Part shown: positions 50,506 through 60,345 of the stretch, in pieces | Position numbering within the stretch: the first letter of the stretch is position 1 | Layout: every line of letters begins with the position of its first letter | Assembly: GCA_015058575.1 (NCBI GenBank) | Contig: SVBZ01000005.1 | Location: 119,960-183,959, forward strand | Direction of reading: 5' to 3' | DNA: 64,000 nucleotides | Source: Pseudoselenomonas ruminantium | Lineage (GTDB): Bacteria > Bacillota > Negativicutes > Selenomonadales > Selenomonadaceae | Notes under the pieces: model-generated | What the model was told of the DNA's origin: nothing | What the model saw: the letters and a program-made list of their open reading frames with translations, nothing else | The model's database searches: none | Program-made: the position numbers and the translations under genes

Positions 50506-50943
50506 ATGTTCATGGGGGAATATGTCCATTCCATTGACGCTAAGGGGCGTATCATCCTGCCCGCTGATTTCCGGCAGGAACTCGGTGTGACCTTCATCAT
50601 CACGCGTGGACTCGATAATTGTTTGTTCCTCTATGGGCAGCAAGCCTGGGAAGAGTGGGCGGCTAAGCTGCGTGCCCTGCCACTGGCAAAGCCGGCAGCA
50701 CGTGCGTTGACACGGTTTTTCTTTTCGGGAGCCCGTACGCTTGAGTGTGACAAGCAGGGACGCTTTCTGGTACCAGCCAATTTGCGTACACATGCTGGCA
50801 TAGCGCTTAAACAGGATGTCGTGCTGACTGGTGTGGATAACCGTATCGAGGTCTGGAGCAAAGAGCAGTGGAGTAAATATAATGAAGAAGTGGAGCCAGA
50901 TGTCACGGCTATCGCGGATTCGCTTTCGGAGCTGGGGATTTGA
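50506..50943 (+). CDS. mraZ: Transcriptional regulator MraZ
   Basis: 145 residues. It has two SpoVT/AbrB-like swapped-hairpin repeats, with 'MFMGEYVHSIDAKGRIILPADFR' and 'RTLECDKQGRFLVPANLRTHAG', the paired MraZ DxKGR/DxxGR motifs. MraZ binds the direct repeats upstream of its own gene and represses the dcw cluster; RsmH counteracts it in E. coli. The start matches the family N-terminus. The repeats described above are the expected binding site. Confidence 0.97.
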   Translation: MFMGEYVHSIDAKGRIILPADFRQELGVTFIITRGLDNCLFLYGQQAWEEWAAKLRALPLAKPAARALTRFFFSGARTLECDKQGRFLVPANLRTHAGIALKQDVVLTGVDNRIEVWSKEQWSKYNEEVEPDVTAIADSLSELGI

Positions 50944-50993
50944 TCCATTTTTTATTCAAGCAGGAAATACAAGGGAAGTCAGGTGCAGGAAAC

Positions 50994-51956
50994 ATGGAGT
51001 TTCATCATATCAGCGTTATGCTGGAAGAGACAGTAAAGGGTCTCGTGACAAATACAAAGGGAACTTATGTCGATTGTACCTTGGGTGGTGCTGGTCATTC
51101 CCGGCGCATAGCAGAGCTTCTGGAGCCTGAGGGACGTCTGATTGGCATCGATCAGGATGAAGCGGCAATTGCTGCGGCTACTGAGCGCTTGCGTGATGCT
51201 GCCTGCCAGGTCAATATCGTGCATAGCAACTTTCGCAATCTGGAAGCGATTCTCGCGGAAGAGAACGCTCCACTTGTCGATGGGGTTGTATTTGACCTTG
51301 GCGTATCGTCACATCAGATTGATACCGCAGAACGTGGGTTTTCCTATATGCAGGATGCGCCGCTGGATATGCGTATGGATCCTGAGGCAGGTTTTTCGGC
51401 TTATGACGTCGTCAATACATATAGTGAGCAGGAATTGGACCGCATTTTCCATGATTATGGAGAAGAGCGCTGGGGGCGCCGTATTGCGCAATTCATCGTC
51501 AAGGAACGGGTAGCAAAGCCAATCGAGACGACAGGAGAGCTTGTGGACATCATCTGCAAAGCGGTACCGAAAGCAGTACGTCAGGCGGCCAGTGGACATC
51601 CTGCTAAGCGTATCTTTCAGGCTATCCGCATCGAGGTCAATGATGAGCTGGGAATTCTGGAAAATGCGTTTCGTACCGCGGTGCATCATTTAAAGCCAGG
51701 TGGCCGGATTGCCATCATTACCTTCCACTCGCTGGAGGACAGGATTGCCAAGCAGACACTCAAGGAAATGGCACGGGGGTGTATTTGCCCGCCGGAGCTT
51801 CCAGTCTGCATGTGCAAGCATAAACCGGAAATTCGCATGCTAGGAAAGCCTATACAGGCAACGGCAGAGGAACTGGCGAATAATTCGCGTTCCAAGAGTG
51901 CCAAATTGCGCATTGCTGAGAAATTACCCCAGAGTGAGGAAGGAGGAGGCTGCTGA
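50994..51956 (+). CDS. rsmH: 16S rRNA (cytosine-N4) methyltransferase RsmH
   Basis: 320 residues from ATG 50994 (AGGTGCAGGAA upstream); the track's start at 50940 lies at the mraZ stop. 'HHISVMLEETVKGL', SAM motif 'YVDCTLGGAGHS', 'GVVFDLGVSSHQIDTAERGFS' and 'ARGCICPPELPVCMC' identify RsmH (MraW), which methylates C1402 in the 16S rRNA P-site. It overlaps ftsL by one base. Confidence 0.97.
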   Translation: MEFHHISVMLEETVKGLVTNTKGTYVDCTLGGAGHSRRIAELLEPEGRLIGIDQDEAAIAAATERLRDAACQVNIVHSNFRNLEAILAEENAPLVDGVVFDLGVSSHQIDTAERGFSYMQDAPLDMRMDPEAGFSAYDVVNTYSEQELDRIFHDYGEERWGRRIAQFIVKERVAKPIETTGELVDIICKAVPKAVRQAASGHPAKRIFQAIRIEVNDELGILENAFRTAVHHLKPGGRIAIITFHSLEDRIAKQTLKEMARGCICPPELPVCMCKHKPEIRMLGKPIQATAEELANNSRSKSAKLRIAEKLPQSEEGGGC

Positions 51957-52333
51957 TGCTCGCAAGACAGGAAGAAGAACAATATGCAGAACTGCCGTTG
52001 ACGGCAGAAGAAGAACGGCGCCAGTTACGTCAGGCACCTAAAGAACCTTTGTTCAAGACGGTTCTCGATACGAGCATGCGGTCGCATTGCCAGATCTTGT
52101 TCTTGACGATTGCCGTGCTGGCAATGCTGGTGACCATTGGCAGTGGTGTCAGTGCGAGCCGTGGGTATGCATTAGTCGAAGTGCAGCGCCAGGCAGATGC
52201 GCTCGAACAGGAGAATGAGCGTCTGAAGATCGATATCGCTAAGCTCAAGTCGCCGGAACGCATCAAGAACATCGCTACAGATCAGCTAGGAATGGAAGTG
52301 CCGAAGCATACGTATTTCAGTCAGGAAAAGTGA
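51956..52333 (+). CDS. ftsL: Cell-division protein FtsL-like
   Basis: 125 residues with a cytoplasmic charged N-terminus (about 1-45), one membrane helix (about 45-65), and a coiled coil with heptads (ALVEVQRQADALEQENERLK), ending with 'TDQLGMEVP'. This is the FtsL/DivIC architecture. The FtsL name comes from the position right after rsmH. It would join FtsQ and a DivIC/FtsB protein in the division complex. Normally ftsI follows; here murE does, after a 169-base gap. Confidence 0.85.
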   Translation: MLARQEEEQYAELPLTAEEERRQLRQAPKEPLFKTVLDTSMRSHCQILFLTIAVLAMLVTIGSGVSASRGYALVEVQRQADALEQENERLKIDIAKLKSPERIKNIATDQLGMEVPKHTYFSQEK

Positions 52334-52364
52334 ATAAACAGCTGCGATTGAGGCAGCTGGAGCA

Positions 52365-52401
52365 GAAAGAGGCTGTCATGGTAAGATGCACAGCTTCTTT
52401 C
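52365..52401 (+). terminator. Possible terminator/attenuator between ftsL and murE
   Basis: GAAAGAGGCTGT (52365-52376) pairs with ACAGCTTCTTTC (52390-52401), 12 bp with one G-U, loop CATGGTAAGATGC. Only GTATTT follows, so it is likely partial. Confidence 0.58.
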
Positions 52402-52448
52402 GTATTTATAAGCCTCAAAAAAAACTACTAATTTTTTCTTATACGGTT

Positions 52449-52454
52449 TATAAT
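52449..52454 (+). promoter_or_regulatory. Possible promoter -10 for murE
   Basis: A perfect TATAAT (52449-52454) lies between the hairpin and murE, but no good TTGACA-like box is found 16-18 bases upstream (T-rich, TACTAA). With the preceding hairpin it suggests that murE-onward genes may be transcribed separately from mraZ-rsmH-ftsL. Confidence 0.4.
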
Positions 52455-52502
52455 AGTGTACGGTCCGCTGATTTGAAGGGCGGAAACTGAGGAGGAAGAC
52501 AG

Positions 52503-53999
52503 ATGAAAACAATCAGTCAGCTCGCAGAGCTTGTCGAAGGTTCTGTGGTTATTGGCAATAAAGAAACGGGAATCACGGGGATTGAGCATGACTCGCGCAA
52601 GGTAGGAAAAGGTACCTTGTTTGTTTGTATTCCGGGACTGCATGTAGATGGGCATAAGTTTATCCCACAGGCAGTTGCGGCTGGGGCGGCGGCTATCCTT
52701 ACAACACGCGAAGCGGTGGATGTACCGGATGGTGTTGCCGTACTGCGTGTGACTGATTTGCAGGCTGCACTCGATACTATCGTTCCGTTCTTCCACGATT
52801 ATCCGGCGCGCAGTATGCGGGTAATCGGTATTACGGGCACGAATGGCAAGACGACGACGAGCTATATCACGCGGGCTATCCTGCGGGCAGCAGGCTATAA
52901 AGTCGGTCTCATTGGTACAATCCAGATCATGATGGAAGATGAGGTCTATCCGATTCATAATACGACGCCGGATGTTGTCGAATTGCAGCATACGCTGGCT
53001 ATTATGCGGGATAAGGGCATGGACTATGTGGTCATGGAGGTGTCGTCGCATGCTCTGGATCAGAATCGTGTCGCAGGTATTGAGTTTGATACGGCGGTAT
53101 TCACGAATCTTACCCAGGATCATCTTGACTATCATAAGACGTTGGAAAACTATATGCTGGCCAAAGCCAAGCTGTTTGAGCTCGTTTCTAAAGAAGGTGT
53201 GAAGGAAGGTAAGACAGCTGTGGTCAATATCGACGATGCAGCCGGTAAGACGATGCTTGCGCATGCAGCTTGCCAGCAGCTTACGTATGCTATCGGTCAG
53301 CCAGCAGATTTGCGGGCTACGGATGTCGATGTGTTGGCAAGCGGAGCAAACTTCACGCTGAATCATGCAGATTTAGGAAAGATGGCTCTCAAGCTGCATA
53401 TTACGGGAATCTTCAATGTCTATAATGTCATGTCCGCTGTGGGAGCGGCATTGGCTGAACATATCAAGCCGCAAATCATCGAAAAAGTGTTGGGCGGCTT
53501 TACAAGCGTGCCGGGCCGTTTTGAGCTCGTAAAGGCAGGACAGGATTTCTCGATTATCGTTGATTATGCACATACGCCGGATGGCGTTGAGAATGTGCTG
53601 CGTACGGCGCGTGAGATTGCCAAGAAGAAAATCATTGCAGTGTTTGGCTGCGGTGGCGATCGTGACCGTACGAAACGCCCAATCATGGGGCGCATTGCCG
53701 CTGAGCTGGCCGATGTTGTAATCGCGACGTCTGATAATCCGCGTTCAGAGGATCCGGAGTTTATTTTGCGTGAGGTAGAGGCTGGTGTCCGTGAGAAGAT
53801 CGGCACGAAGCATCATGAGAAGATAACAGACCGCCGTGAAGCGATTTTCCGGGCGGTGGAACTGGCGGAAAAGGACGATATTGTCATTATTCTGGGCAAG
53901 GGCCATGAAGATTATCAGATTTTAAAAGATGAGACCATTCACTTTGATGATAAGGAAGTGGCTCGTGAGGCAGTTGCTGCCCGTAAGGAGGAGAAATAA
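52503..53999 (+). CDS. murE: UDP-MurNAc-tripeptide synthetase MurE (meso-DAP type)
   Basis: 498 residues. ATP-binding 'VIGITGTNGKTTTSYIT', 'VMEVSSHALDQNRV', and the amino-acid motif D411-N-P-R (SDNPRSEDPEF), which marks meso-diaminopimelate-adding enzymes rather than lysine-adding ones. The peptidoglycan here should therefore be of the DAP type. GAGGAGGAAG precedes the ATG. The stop overlaps murF (TAATG). Confidence 0.96.
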   Translation: MKTISQLAELVEGSVVIGNKETGITGIEHDSRKVGKGTLFVCIPGLHVDGHKFIPQAVAAGAAAILTTREAVDVPDGVAVLRVTDLQAALDTIVPFFHDYPARSMRVIGITGTNGKTTTSYITRAILRAAGYKVGLIGTIQIMMEDEVYPIHNTTPDVVELQHTLAIMRDKGMDYVVMEVSSHALDQNRVAGIEFDTAVFTNLTQDHLDYHKTLENYMLAKAKLFELVSKEGVKEGKTAVVNIDDAAGKTMLAHAACQQLTYAIGQPADLRATDVDVLASGANFTLNHADLGKMALKLHITGIFNVYNVMSAVGAALAEHIKPQIIEKVLGGFTSVPGRFELVKAGQDFSIIVDYAHTPDGVENVLRTAREIAKKKIIAVFGCGGDRDRTKRPIMGRIAAELADVVIATSDNPRSEDPEFILREVEAGVREKIGTKHHEKITDRREAIFRAVELAEKDDIVIILGKGHEDYQILKDETIHFDDKEVAREAVAARKEEK

Positions 54000-55372
54000 T
54001 GCCAGCATTTACGCTCCAGGAAGTTATTGGAATCACGCAGGCACAAGTGGTTTCTAAGGATAAAGAGGCGTTCAGCGATTTGGTCAGTGATACGCGCAAA
54101 ATCACCGAGGGGGTCTTGTTCCTGGCGTTCAAGGGCGAGAAATTCAACGGTGAGGATTTTGCTGCAGAAGCATTGAAAAAAGGCGCGGCTGGTGTAATGG
54201 TAAGCCATGGCTGCGCGCAGGAAAAAATCCGTGAGTGCCAAGGGACGGTCTTGCAGGTTGAAGATACGCTGGTGGCTTATCAGCAGCTGGCGCAAGCTTG
54301 GCGTGAACGGTTCCCGCAGTTGCCGGTAATCGCAATTACGGGCTCGAATGGCAAGACGACAACGAAGGATCTTACAGCGGCAGCGATTTCAGCTCGCGGT
54401 CCGGTCCTTAAGACGCAGGCTAATTACAACAATGAAATCGGCTTGCCGCTGACGCTTTTGGGCATCCGCAAGGAGCACACGGCTGCAGTGGTCGAAATCG
54501 GCATGCGCGGTTTCCATCAGATTGAACCGCTGGCGAAAATTGCCCAGCCGCAGATTGGCATTGTGACCAATGTTGGTGAGACGCATATGGAGCTTTTAGG
54601 GTCACTGGAAAATATCGCTAAGGCCAAATCAGAACTGGTTGAGGCAATACCGGCAGGTGGAACGGTTATTCTCAATGCAGATAATGAATATGTCGCTGGC
54701 ATGCGCAGCCAGGCAGCTGAAGGCGTTCGTGTGCTGACCTTCGGCATTGAGCAGCAGGCTGATGTACGGGGCGAAGCCATCCGCACGGAAGAGCGGATGA
54801 CGAAATTCATGGTGGAATATCAAAGCGAACGTCATGAGTATGAAATTGCCATGGTGGGCCGTCATAATGTCTACAATGCCTTGGCTGCCATTGCTGCCGG
54901 TTTTGCTTTAGGATTTACGGCTGCAGAAATCCATGACGGCCTCAAGAACCTCGAAGCGACGAAGATGCGCTTTGAATGTAAGAACGTCAAGGAATGGCAG
55001 GTAATCAACGATGCTTATAATGCCAGCCCGATGTCGATGACGGCGGCCATCAATACGTTGTCCGAGCTTACCAAAGGACGCAAGATTGCGGTCATGGGCG
55101 ATATGCTGGAGCTTGGCAGTGTTTCGGTGGAAGCTCACCGCAAGGTCGGACAGGAGCTGGCAGCGAAAGGTTTTGCAGCGGTCATCACGCGCGGCGAGAT
55201 GGGAAGCTATATTGCTGAAGGAGCAGAAAAGGGCGGCGTAGCTGTCGTTTGCCGGTGTGCTTCTCATGAAGCAGCGGCTGATAAACTGCATGAGATCTTG
55301 CAGCCGGGTGATACAATCCTGTTCAAGGGATCGCGTGGCATGCAGATGGAAAAGATCATTGACCTGTTGTAA
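53999..55372 (+). CDS. murF: UDP-MurNAc-pentapeptide ligase MurF
   Basis: 457 residues. 'VIAITGSNGKTTTKDLTAA', 'EIGMRGFHQIEPLAKIAQP' and 'WQVINDAYNASPMSMTAAI' are MurF landmarks. It adds D-Ala-D-Ala, supplied by Ddl (this cluster), to UDP-MurNAc-tripeptide in the cytoplasm. It is translationally coupled to murE. The length is standard. Confidence 0.96.
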   Translation: MPAFTLQEVIGITQAQVVSKDKEAFSDLVSDTRKITEGVLFLAFKGEKFNGEDFAAEALKKGAAGVMVSHGCAQEKIRECQGTVLQVEDTLVAYQQLAQAWRERFPQLPVIAITGSNGKTTTKDLTAAAISARGPVLKTQANYNNEIGLPLTLLGIRKEHTAAVVEIGMRGFHQIEPLAKIAQPQIGIVTNVGETHMELLGSLENIAKAKSELVEAIPAGGTVILNADNEYVAGMRSQAAEGVRVLTFGIEQQADVRGEAIRTEERMTKFMVEYQSERHEYEIAMVGRHNVYNALAAIAAGFALGFTAAEIHDGLKNLEATKMRFECKNVKEWQVINDAYNASPMSMTAAINTLSELTKGRKIAVMGDMLELGSVSVEAHRKVGQELAAKGFAAVITRGEMGSYIAEGAEKGGVAVVCRCASHEAAADKLHEILQPGDTILFKGSRGMQMEKIIDLL

Positions 55373-55410
55373 AAACAGGAACAGAAGGCAATAGAAAGAG
55401 GAATCAGATA

Positions 55411-56364
55411 GTGGAAACGAGTTTACTCATGGCAGCTGTCATAGCTGCTGGTTTTATACTGATAACGGGGCCGTTTTTCATCCCCGAACTGCATAAACTG
55501 AAATTTGGCCAGAGCATCCGTGAAGAGGGGCCGAAAAGCCATCAGGCCAAAAGTGGTACTCCGACTATGGGGGGAATCATGATTATCCTGGGCATCACGT
55601 TGGGGACGGCTATTGCGGCACCGCTATCGACGGAAATCATGCTGGCGCTTTTCATCATGCTGGGGCATTTCGTACTCGGATTCCTCGACGATTACATCAA
55701 GGTGGTCAAGAAGCGTAACCTTGGACTTAAGGCAAAGCAGAAGATGCTGGGGCAGATCATCATTGCGGTAGTTACTATGGTCATTGGCACGCGTATGCTC
55801 GGTATCGATACGAGCGTATGGCTGCCGATTGCCAATACATCCGTAAATATCGGCATCGGCTATTATTTCCTGGTGCTTTTTGTCATGGTCGGGGCGTCGA
55901 ACGCGGTGAATCTGACTGATGGACTGGATGGCCTGGCTTCGGGGACGATGGCGATTGCTGCCAGTGCTTATGCAGTGGTATGCCTGTTACTGGGCCATAA
56001 TGATCTGGCAATCTTTTGTGTGGCTATCGTTGGCGCTTGTCTGGCTTTCCTGCGCTTCAACGCGCATCCGGCAAAGGTATTCATGGGCGATACAGGGTCG
56101 CTGGCGCTGGGGGGCGCGTTTGCAGCTGTAGGCATTCTTACGCATACAGAAGTATTGCTGGCAGTTATTGGCTTGATTTTTGTTTGCGAGGCACTTTCAG
56201 TCATTATCCAGGTCATTTCCTTCAAGACTACGGGCAAGCGTGTTTTCCGCATGAGCCCGATACATCATCATTTTGAGCTTGGCGGCTGGTCCGAGTGGAA
56301 GGTCGTCTTCGTATTCTGGGCGGTTGGCTTGCTGGCTAGTGTGGCTGGTCTGTCCTTGCTTTGA
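55411..56364 (+). CDS. mraY: Phospho-MurNAc-pentapeptide translocase MraY
   Basis: 317 residues, about ten membrane helices. 'LGFLDDYIKVVKKRNLGLKAKQK' (Asp pair), 'NAVNLTDGLDGLASG', 'MGDTGSLALGG' and 'HHHFELGGWSEWKVV' are all intact. It makes lipid I from UDP-MurNAc-pentapeptide and undecaprenyl phosphate. The start is GTG, with AGAGGA about 7 bases upstream. About 317 residues is the short Firmicutes-type length. Confidence 0.97.
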   Translation: METSLLMAAVIAAGFILITGPFFIPELHKLKFGQSIREEGPKSHQAKSGTPTMGGIMIILGITLGTAIAAPLSTEIMLALFIMLGHFVLGFLDDYIKVVKKRNLGLKAKQKMLGQIIIAVVTMVIGTRMLGIDTSVWLPIANTSVNIGIGYYFLVLFVMVGASNAVNLTDGLDGLASGTMAIAASAYAVVCLLLGHNDLAIFCVAIVGACLAFLRFNAHPAKVFMGDTGSLALGGAFAAVGILTHTEVLLAVIGLIFVCEALSVIIQVISFKTTGKRVFRMSPIHHHFELGGWSEWKVVFVFWAVGLLASVAGLSLL

Positions 56365-56406
56365 CAGTAAACGCGTTCATACGACTTCATTGAGGGGGAG
56401 TTCTTC

Positions 56407-57774
56407 GTGACTATGGATCTTTCAGGAAAAAAAGTATTGGTGATCGGTGCTGGCATCAGTGGCTTTGCGGCTGCCAAGCTGGCCAAGCGTTTTGGTGCTG
56501 AGGTAGTGCTGAGCGATGCCAAGAGCGAACAGGATATCAAGTATGATTTTGCGGAGCTGCGGGCAGCGGATATAGAGCTCGTTTTTGGGCCGCAACAGGA
56601 ATCGCTGCTGGAGAACGTGGATCTTGTCATTGTATCGCCGGCAGTTCCTGTCCGTATCCCTATCATACAGACAGCTTACGCACGTGGTATCCGTGTGATG
56701 TCTGAAGTAGAGATGGCTTACGAGTTGGCGGAATCACCAATCTGTGCGGTTACGGGTACGAATGGCAAGACGACGACGGTTACGCTGCTGGGGCTGCTGC
56801 TGGCTACGCGTTTTGAACGTGTTGGTGTTGGCGGCAATATCGGTGTGCCACTGTCGGAAGAAGTGCTGCGTGTGGGAAAAGGCGGATGCATCGCGGCTGA
56901 AATCTCCAGCTATCAGATGGAAGCAACCAAGAATTTTCATCCGCATGTAGCTGCTGAACTTAATGTGACACCAGACCACATTGTCCGTCATGGTTCTATG
57001 GAAGTATATCAGCAGATGAAGGAGCGGCTGTTTGCCCAGCAGACGGCTGAAGATTTCCTTGTGCTCAATTATGATGATGAGCATACGAGGGCAATGAAGG
57101 AGCGGACCGCAGCGCATGTTTGCTACTTCAGCCGCAGGGAAGAGCTGGCAGAAGGGGCCTTTGTCCGTGACGGTCAGCTGGTCATCCGCTGGGCGGAGCA
57201 GGAGTATCCGCTTTGTGGGGTAGATGAACTGGGCATCAAGGGCGGCCATAATGTAGAAAATGCGCTGGCGGCGGCAGCGTCGGCTTTCCTGGCTGGTTGT
57301 GAGCCGCAGGCTATGGTCAAGGTACTCAAGGAATTCCGCGGGGTGGAACATCGCATTGAATATGTCCGTGAGCTTGATGGTGTGGCATATTATAACGATT
57401 CCAAGGCGACGAATACGGACTCAGCGATCAAAGCCTTGGAGACATTTGCGGATGGCATCGTGCTTTTGGCTGGCGGTGATGATAAGCTGACAGACTTGAC
57501 GGAGTTCATGCAGCTGGTCAAAAAGCGTGTGACGGATCTTGTCCTTGTCGGTGCAGCTGCCGAGCGTTTCGAGCAGGAGGCACGCAAGAATGGGTATCCG
57601 CAAGAACATATCCATCGGGCAGGATTCTCGATGGAAAAAGCTGTAGCGCTGGCCCATGGACTCGCAAAGGCACCGCAGGTTGTACTGTTGTCACCAGCTT
57701 GTGCCAGCTTTGACATGTATGATGGCATGGCGCAGCGCGGCCGCGACTTCAAGCGGTTGGTCAATAATTTATGA
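56407..57774 (+). CDS. murD: UDP-MurNAc-L-alanine:D-glutamate ligase MurD
   Basis: 455 residues. It has an N-terminal Rossmann domain (KKVLVIGAGISGFAAAKLAKRFG), ATP loop 'CAVTGTNGKTTTVTLLG', 'AEISSYQMEATKNFHP' and 'YYNDSKATNTDSAIKALE' (the DSKATN motif of MurD). The GTG start follows GAGGGGGAG by about 7 bases; ATG 56413 is the alternative. In many clusters ftsW comes next; here murG follows after 18 bases. Confidence 0.96.
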   Translation: MTMDLSGKKVLVIGAGISGFAAAKLAKRFGAEVVLSDAKSEQDIKYDFAELRAADIELVFGPQQESLLENVDLVIVSPAVPVRIPIIQTAYARGIRVMSEVEMAYELAESPICAVTGTNGKTTTVTLLGLLLATRFERVGVGGNIGVPLSEEVLRVGKGGCIAAEISSYQMEATKNFHPHVAAELNVTPDHIVRHGSMEVYQQMKERLFAQQTAEDFLVLNYDDEHTRAMKERTAAHVCYFSRREELAEGAFVRDGQLVIRWAEQEYPLCGVDELGIKGGHNVENALAAAASAFLAGCEPQAMVKVLKEFRGVEHRIEYVRELDGVAYYNDSKATNTDSAIKALETFADGIVLLAGGDDKLTDLTEFMQLVKKRVTDLVLVGAAAERFEQEARKNGYPQEHIHRAGFSMEKAVALAHGLAKAPQVVLLSPACASFDMYDGMAQRGRDFKRLVNNL

Positions 57775-57792
57775 GTTAAGAGGGGTCTTACG

Positions 57793-58905
57793 TTGAATAT
57801 CATCGTATCTGGTGGCGGAACAGGTGGTCATATCTATCCGGCCATCACGATTATCCGTACTATACAGGAAAAATATCCGGATGCCAAGTTCCTTTATGTG
57901 GGAACAAAACATGGGTTAGAGGCGGACATCATCCCCAAGGAAGGCCTGCCGCTGGCTACGGTGGACATCCAGGGCTTTGAACGTCATCTTACGCCTGCGA
58001 ATCTCCTGCGTGCAGGCAAGGCGATGGCAGGTGTGGCAAAGGCTGCCAAGATTGTCAGGGATTTTCATCCCGATGTTGTTATCGGTACTGGTGGTTATGT
58101 TTGCGGCCCAATTCTGCTGGCCGCAAGTCTGCTGCATGTGCCGACTTTGATACAGGAACAGAATGTTGTACCAGGTATCACAAACAAGATTTTGGCAAAA
58201 TTCGTGACCCGGATTGCGGCCGGTACAGAAGAAGCCAAAAAGCACTTTCCTGCCGGGAAGGTAGTCTTTACAGGCAATCCTATCCGCCGCGAGGTCATGT
58301 CAGCACGCCGGGCGGAAAGTGCTGCTGCATTTGGTTTTGATCCGGCGCGTAAAACGGTGCTGATATCTGGGGGCAGCCGCGGCGCACGCGCCATCAATCG
58401 GGCTATGATCGATGTATTAGTACAGGCGGCTGGCCAGTCAGAAATACAGTATCTGCATGTGACAGGCAAGCAAGAGTATGAAGATGTCATGACAAGGCTC
58501 AAGGCTGCGGGGCTGGATTTGACGCAGGCAAAACATATCAAGGTGTGCCCGTATCTTTATGATATGCCACAGGCCATGGCTATGGCGGATCTGGCCGTAT
58601 TCCGTGCGGGGGCAACAGGCCTGGCGGAACTGACGGCCAGAGGTATTCCGGCTATTTTGGTGCCGTATCCTTATGCGGCTGAGAATCATCAGGAGCATAA
58701 TGCCCGGGCTTTGGAAGCGGCTGGTGCTGCCCGTATGATTTTGAATAAGGATTTGACGAGTGAGCGGCTGGATGCTGTGCTCACCGAGTTATTGAATGAC
58801 GATGACAAGCTGACGGCAATGGCTAAGGCAAGCCGTAGTATGGGCAGGCCGGAAGCCGCAGAGGACATTGCCGGGATGGCGCTGGAACTGGCCAGTCATC
58901 GCTAA
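57793..58905 (+). CDS. murG: UDP-GlcNAc transferase MurG
   Basis: 370 residues, GT-B fold. 'VSGGGTGGHIYPAITII', 'VVIGTGGYVCGPILLAASLL', 'TLIQEQNVVPGITNKILAKF' and 'FRAGATGLAELTARGIPAILVPYP' identify MurG, which converts lipid I to lipid II at the inner face of the membrane. The start is TTG, with AGAGGGG upstream. murC is 15 bases downstream. Confidence 0.97.
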   Translation: MNIIVSGGGTGGHIYPAITIIRTIQEKYPDAKFLYVGTKHGLEADIIPKEGLPLATVDIQGFERHLTPANLLRAGKAMAGVAKAAKIVRDFHPDVVIGTGGYVCGPILLAASLLHVPTLIQEQNVVPGITNKILAKFVTRIAAGTEEAKKHFPAGKVVFTGNPIRREVMSARRAESAAAFGFDPARKTVLISGGSRGARAINRAMIDVLVQAAGQSEIQYLHVTGKQEYEDVMTRLKAAGLDLTQAKHIKVCPYLYDMPQAMAMADLAVFRAGATGLAELTARGIPAILVPYPYAAENHQEHNARALEAAGAARMILNKDLTSERLDAVLTELLNDDDKLTAMAKASRSMGRPEAAEDIAGMALELASHR

Positions 58906-58920
58906 GGGGGATTATAGTAG

Positions 58921-60312
58921 ATGAAACAGCTGAAAGAGCTTAACGATATCAAGAAGATTCATTTTGTCGGTATAGGCGGCGCTGGTATGAGCCCATTGGC
59001 TAAGATCCTTGTCGAGCTTGGCTATGAGGTTTCTGGTTCGGATCGTGAGGATTCGGCAGTTATCGAGAATTTGCGCAAGATGGGGGCAAAAATCATGCTG
59101 GGCGGACAGAAAGGCGAAAATGTCCGCGGCGTAGATGCTATTGTCGTGTCGACGGCCATCCCGTATGATAATCCTGAGGTCTTGGCCGCTCGTGACCTTG
59201 GTATTACCAAGCTGCACCGCTCGGACATTAATGCCGCTTTGGTCAATGAGTATAAAGGCATTGCCGTGGCAGGGGCACATGGCAAGACAACGACGACATC
59301 GATGTTGGGCGTGGCATTGACGCATGCGGGCGTATCACCGACTGTCGTTGTTGGTGGGGAAGTGCCAGATTTGGGGACGAATGCCAAACTTGGTGAAAGC
59401 GAGTATCTGGCTTCTGAGGCAGATGAGAGTGATGGTTCGTTCCTTAAGCTGCATCCGCATGTGGCTGTAGTCACGAATGTCGAAGATGACCATATGGATC
59501 ATTATGGCACGATGGAAAATATCATCAAGGCCTTTACCCAATTCATCCAGAATGTAGACAAGGAAACAGGGTATGCCGTGCTTTGTTTTGATAATGAGAA
59601 TCTGCGCAATATCGCGAAAAATATCGATCGCAAATATTATACGTATGCTATCGATCATGAGGCAGATTATCGGGCGAAAAACATCACAACGGGCGGCAAA
59701 GGCATCGCGTTTGATGTTGTTCATGGCGAAAAGGAACTGGGGCATATCTCGCTCAATATCCCGGGGCGCCATAACGTTCTTGATGCGATGGCCTGCATTG
59801 TCACGGGGCTTACGATGGGCGTGCCGTTTGAGAAAATCGCAAATGGCCTGGCAGCTTTCCATGGTGCCAAGCGCCGTTTCCAGACGAAAGGCCGCATGAA
59901 TGGCATCTGGGTGGTGGATGATTATGCACACCATCCGACAGAAATAGCAGCCACGCTCAAGGCGGCTAAGGAGACGAAACCAGGCCGTCTGATTTGTGCC
60001 TTCCAGCCTCATCGGTATTCGCGTACACAGCTATTACGGGAAGAGTTTGGTAAGGCGTTTGTTTCAGCCGATTTGCTGATTCTTACGGATATCTATGCTG
60101 CGGGAGAAGCGCCAATCGAGGGAATCACTGGTGAGACGATTCTTGGTGAAGTACGCCGGCAGTCGGGACAGGATGTCATCTATTTGCCGAAGCGTGAAAA
60201 AATCGCAACTTATCTGCAGCAGGAGGCACGGGATGGTGACCTGGTCATCACAATGGGCGCTGGAGATATCTATAAGTCCGGCGAGGAGCTTGTCGAGCTG
60301 CTGCAGGGATAA
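58921..60312 (+). CDS. murC: UDP-MurNAc-L-alanine ligase MurC
   Basis: 463 residues. 'KKIHFVGIGGAGMSPLAKIL' (nucleotide-sugar site), 'AVAGAHGKTTTTSMLG', 'LASEADESDGSFLKLHPHVAVVTN' and 'WVVDDYAHHPTEIAATLKA' are MurC features. It adds the first L-Ala to UDP-MurNAc. It belongs after murG in the cluster. murB, which often follows murC in Firmicutes, is not present here. Confidence 0.97.
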   Translation: MKQLKELNDIKKIHFVGIGGAGMSPLAKILVELGYEVSGSDREDSAVIENLRKMGAKIMLGGQKGENVRGVDAIVVSTAIPYDNPEVLAARDLGITKLHRSDINAALVNEYKGIAVAGAHGKTTTTSMLGVALTHAGVSPTVVVGGEVPDLGTNAKLGESEYLASEADESDGSFLKLHPHVAVVTNVEDDHMDHYGTMENIIKAFTQFIQNVDKETGYAVLCFDNENLRNIAKNIDRKYYTYAIDHEADYRAKNITTGGKGIAFDVVHGEKELGHISLNIPGRHNVLDAMACIVTGLTMGVPFEKIANGLAAFHGAKRRFQTKGRMNGIWVVDDYAHHPTEIAATLKAAKETKPGRLICAFQPHRYSRTQLLREEFGKAFVSADLLILTDIYAAGEAPIEGITGETILGEVRRQSGQDVIYLPKREKIATYLQQEARDGDLVITMGAGDIYKSGEELVELLQG

Positions 60313-60345
60313 TTGAAGCTAGAGGATAAAGGAGTTTTCGTTCAA

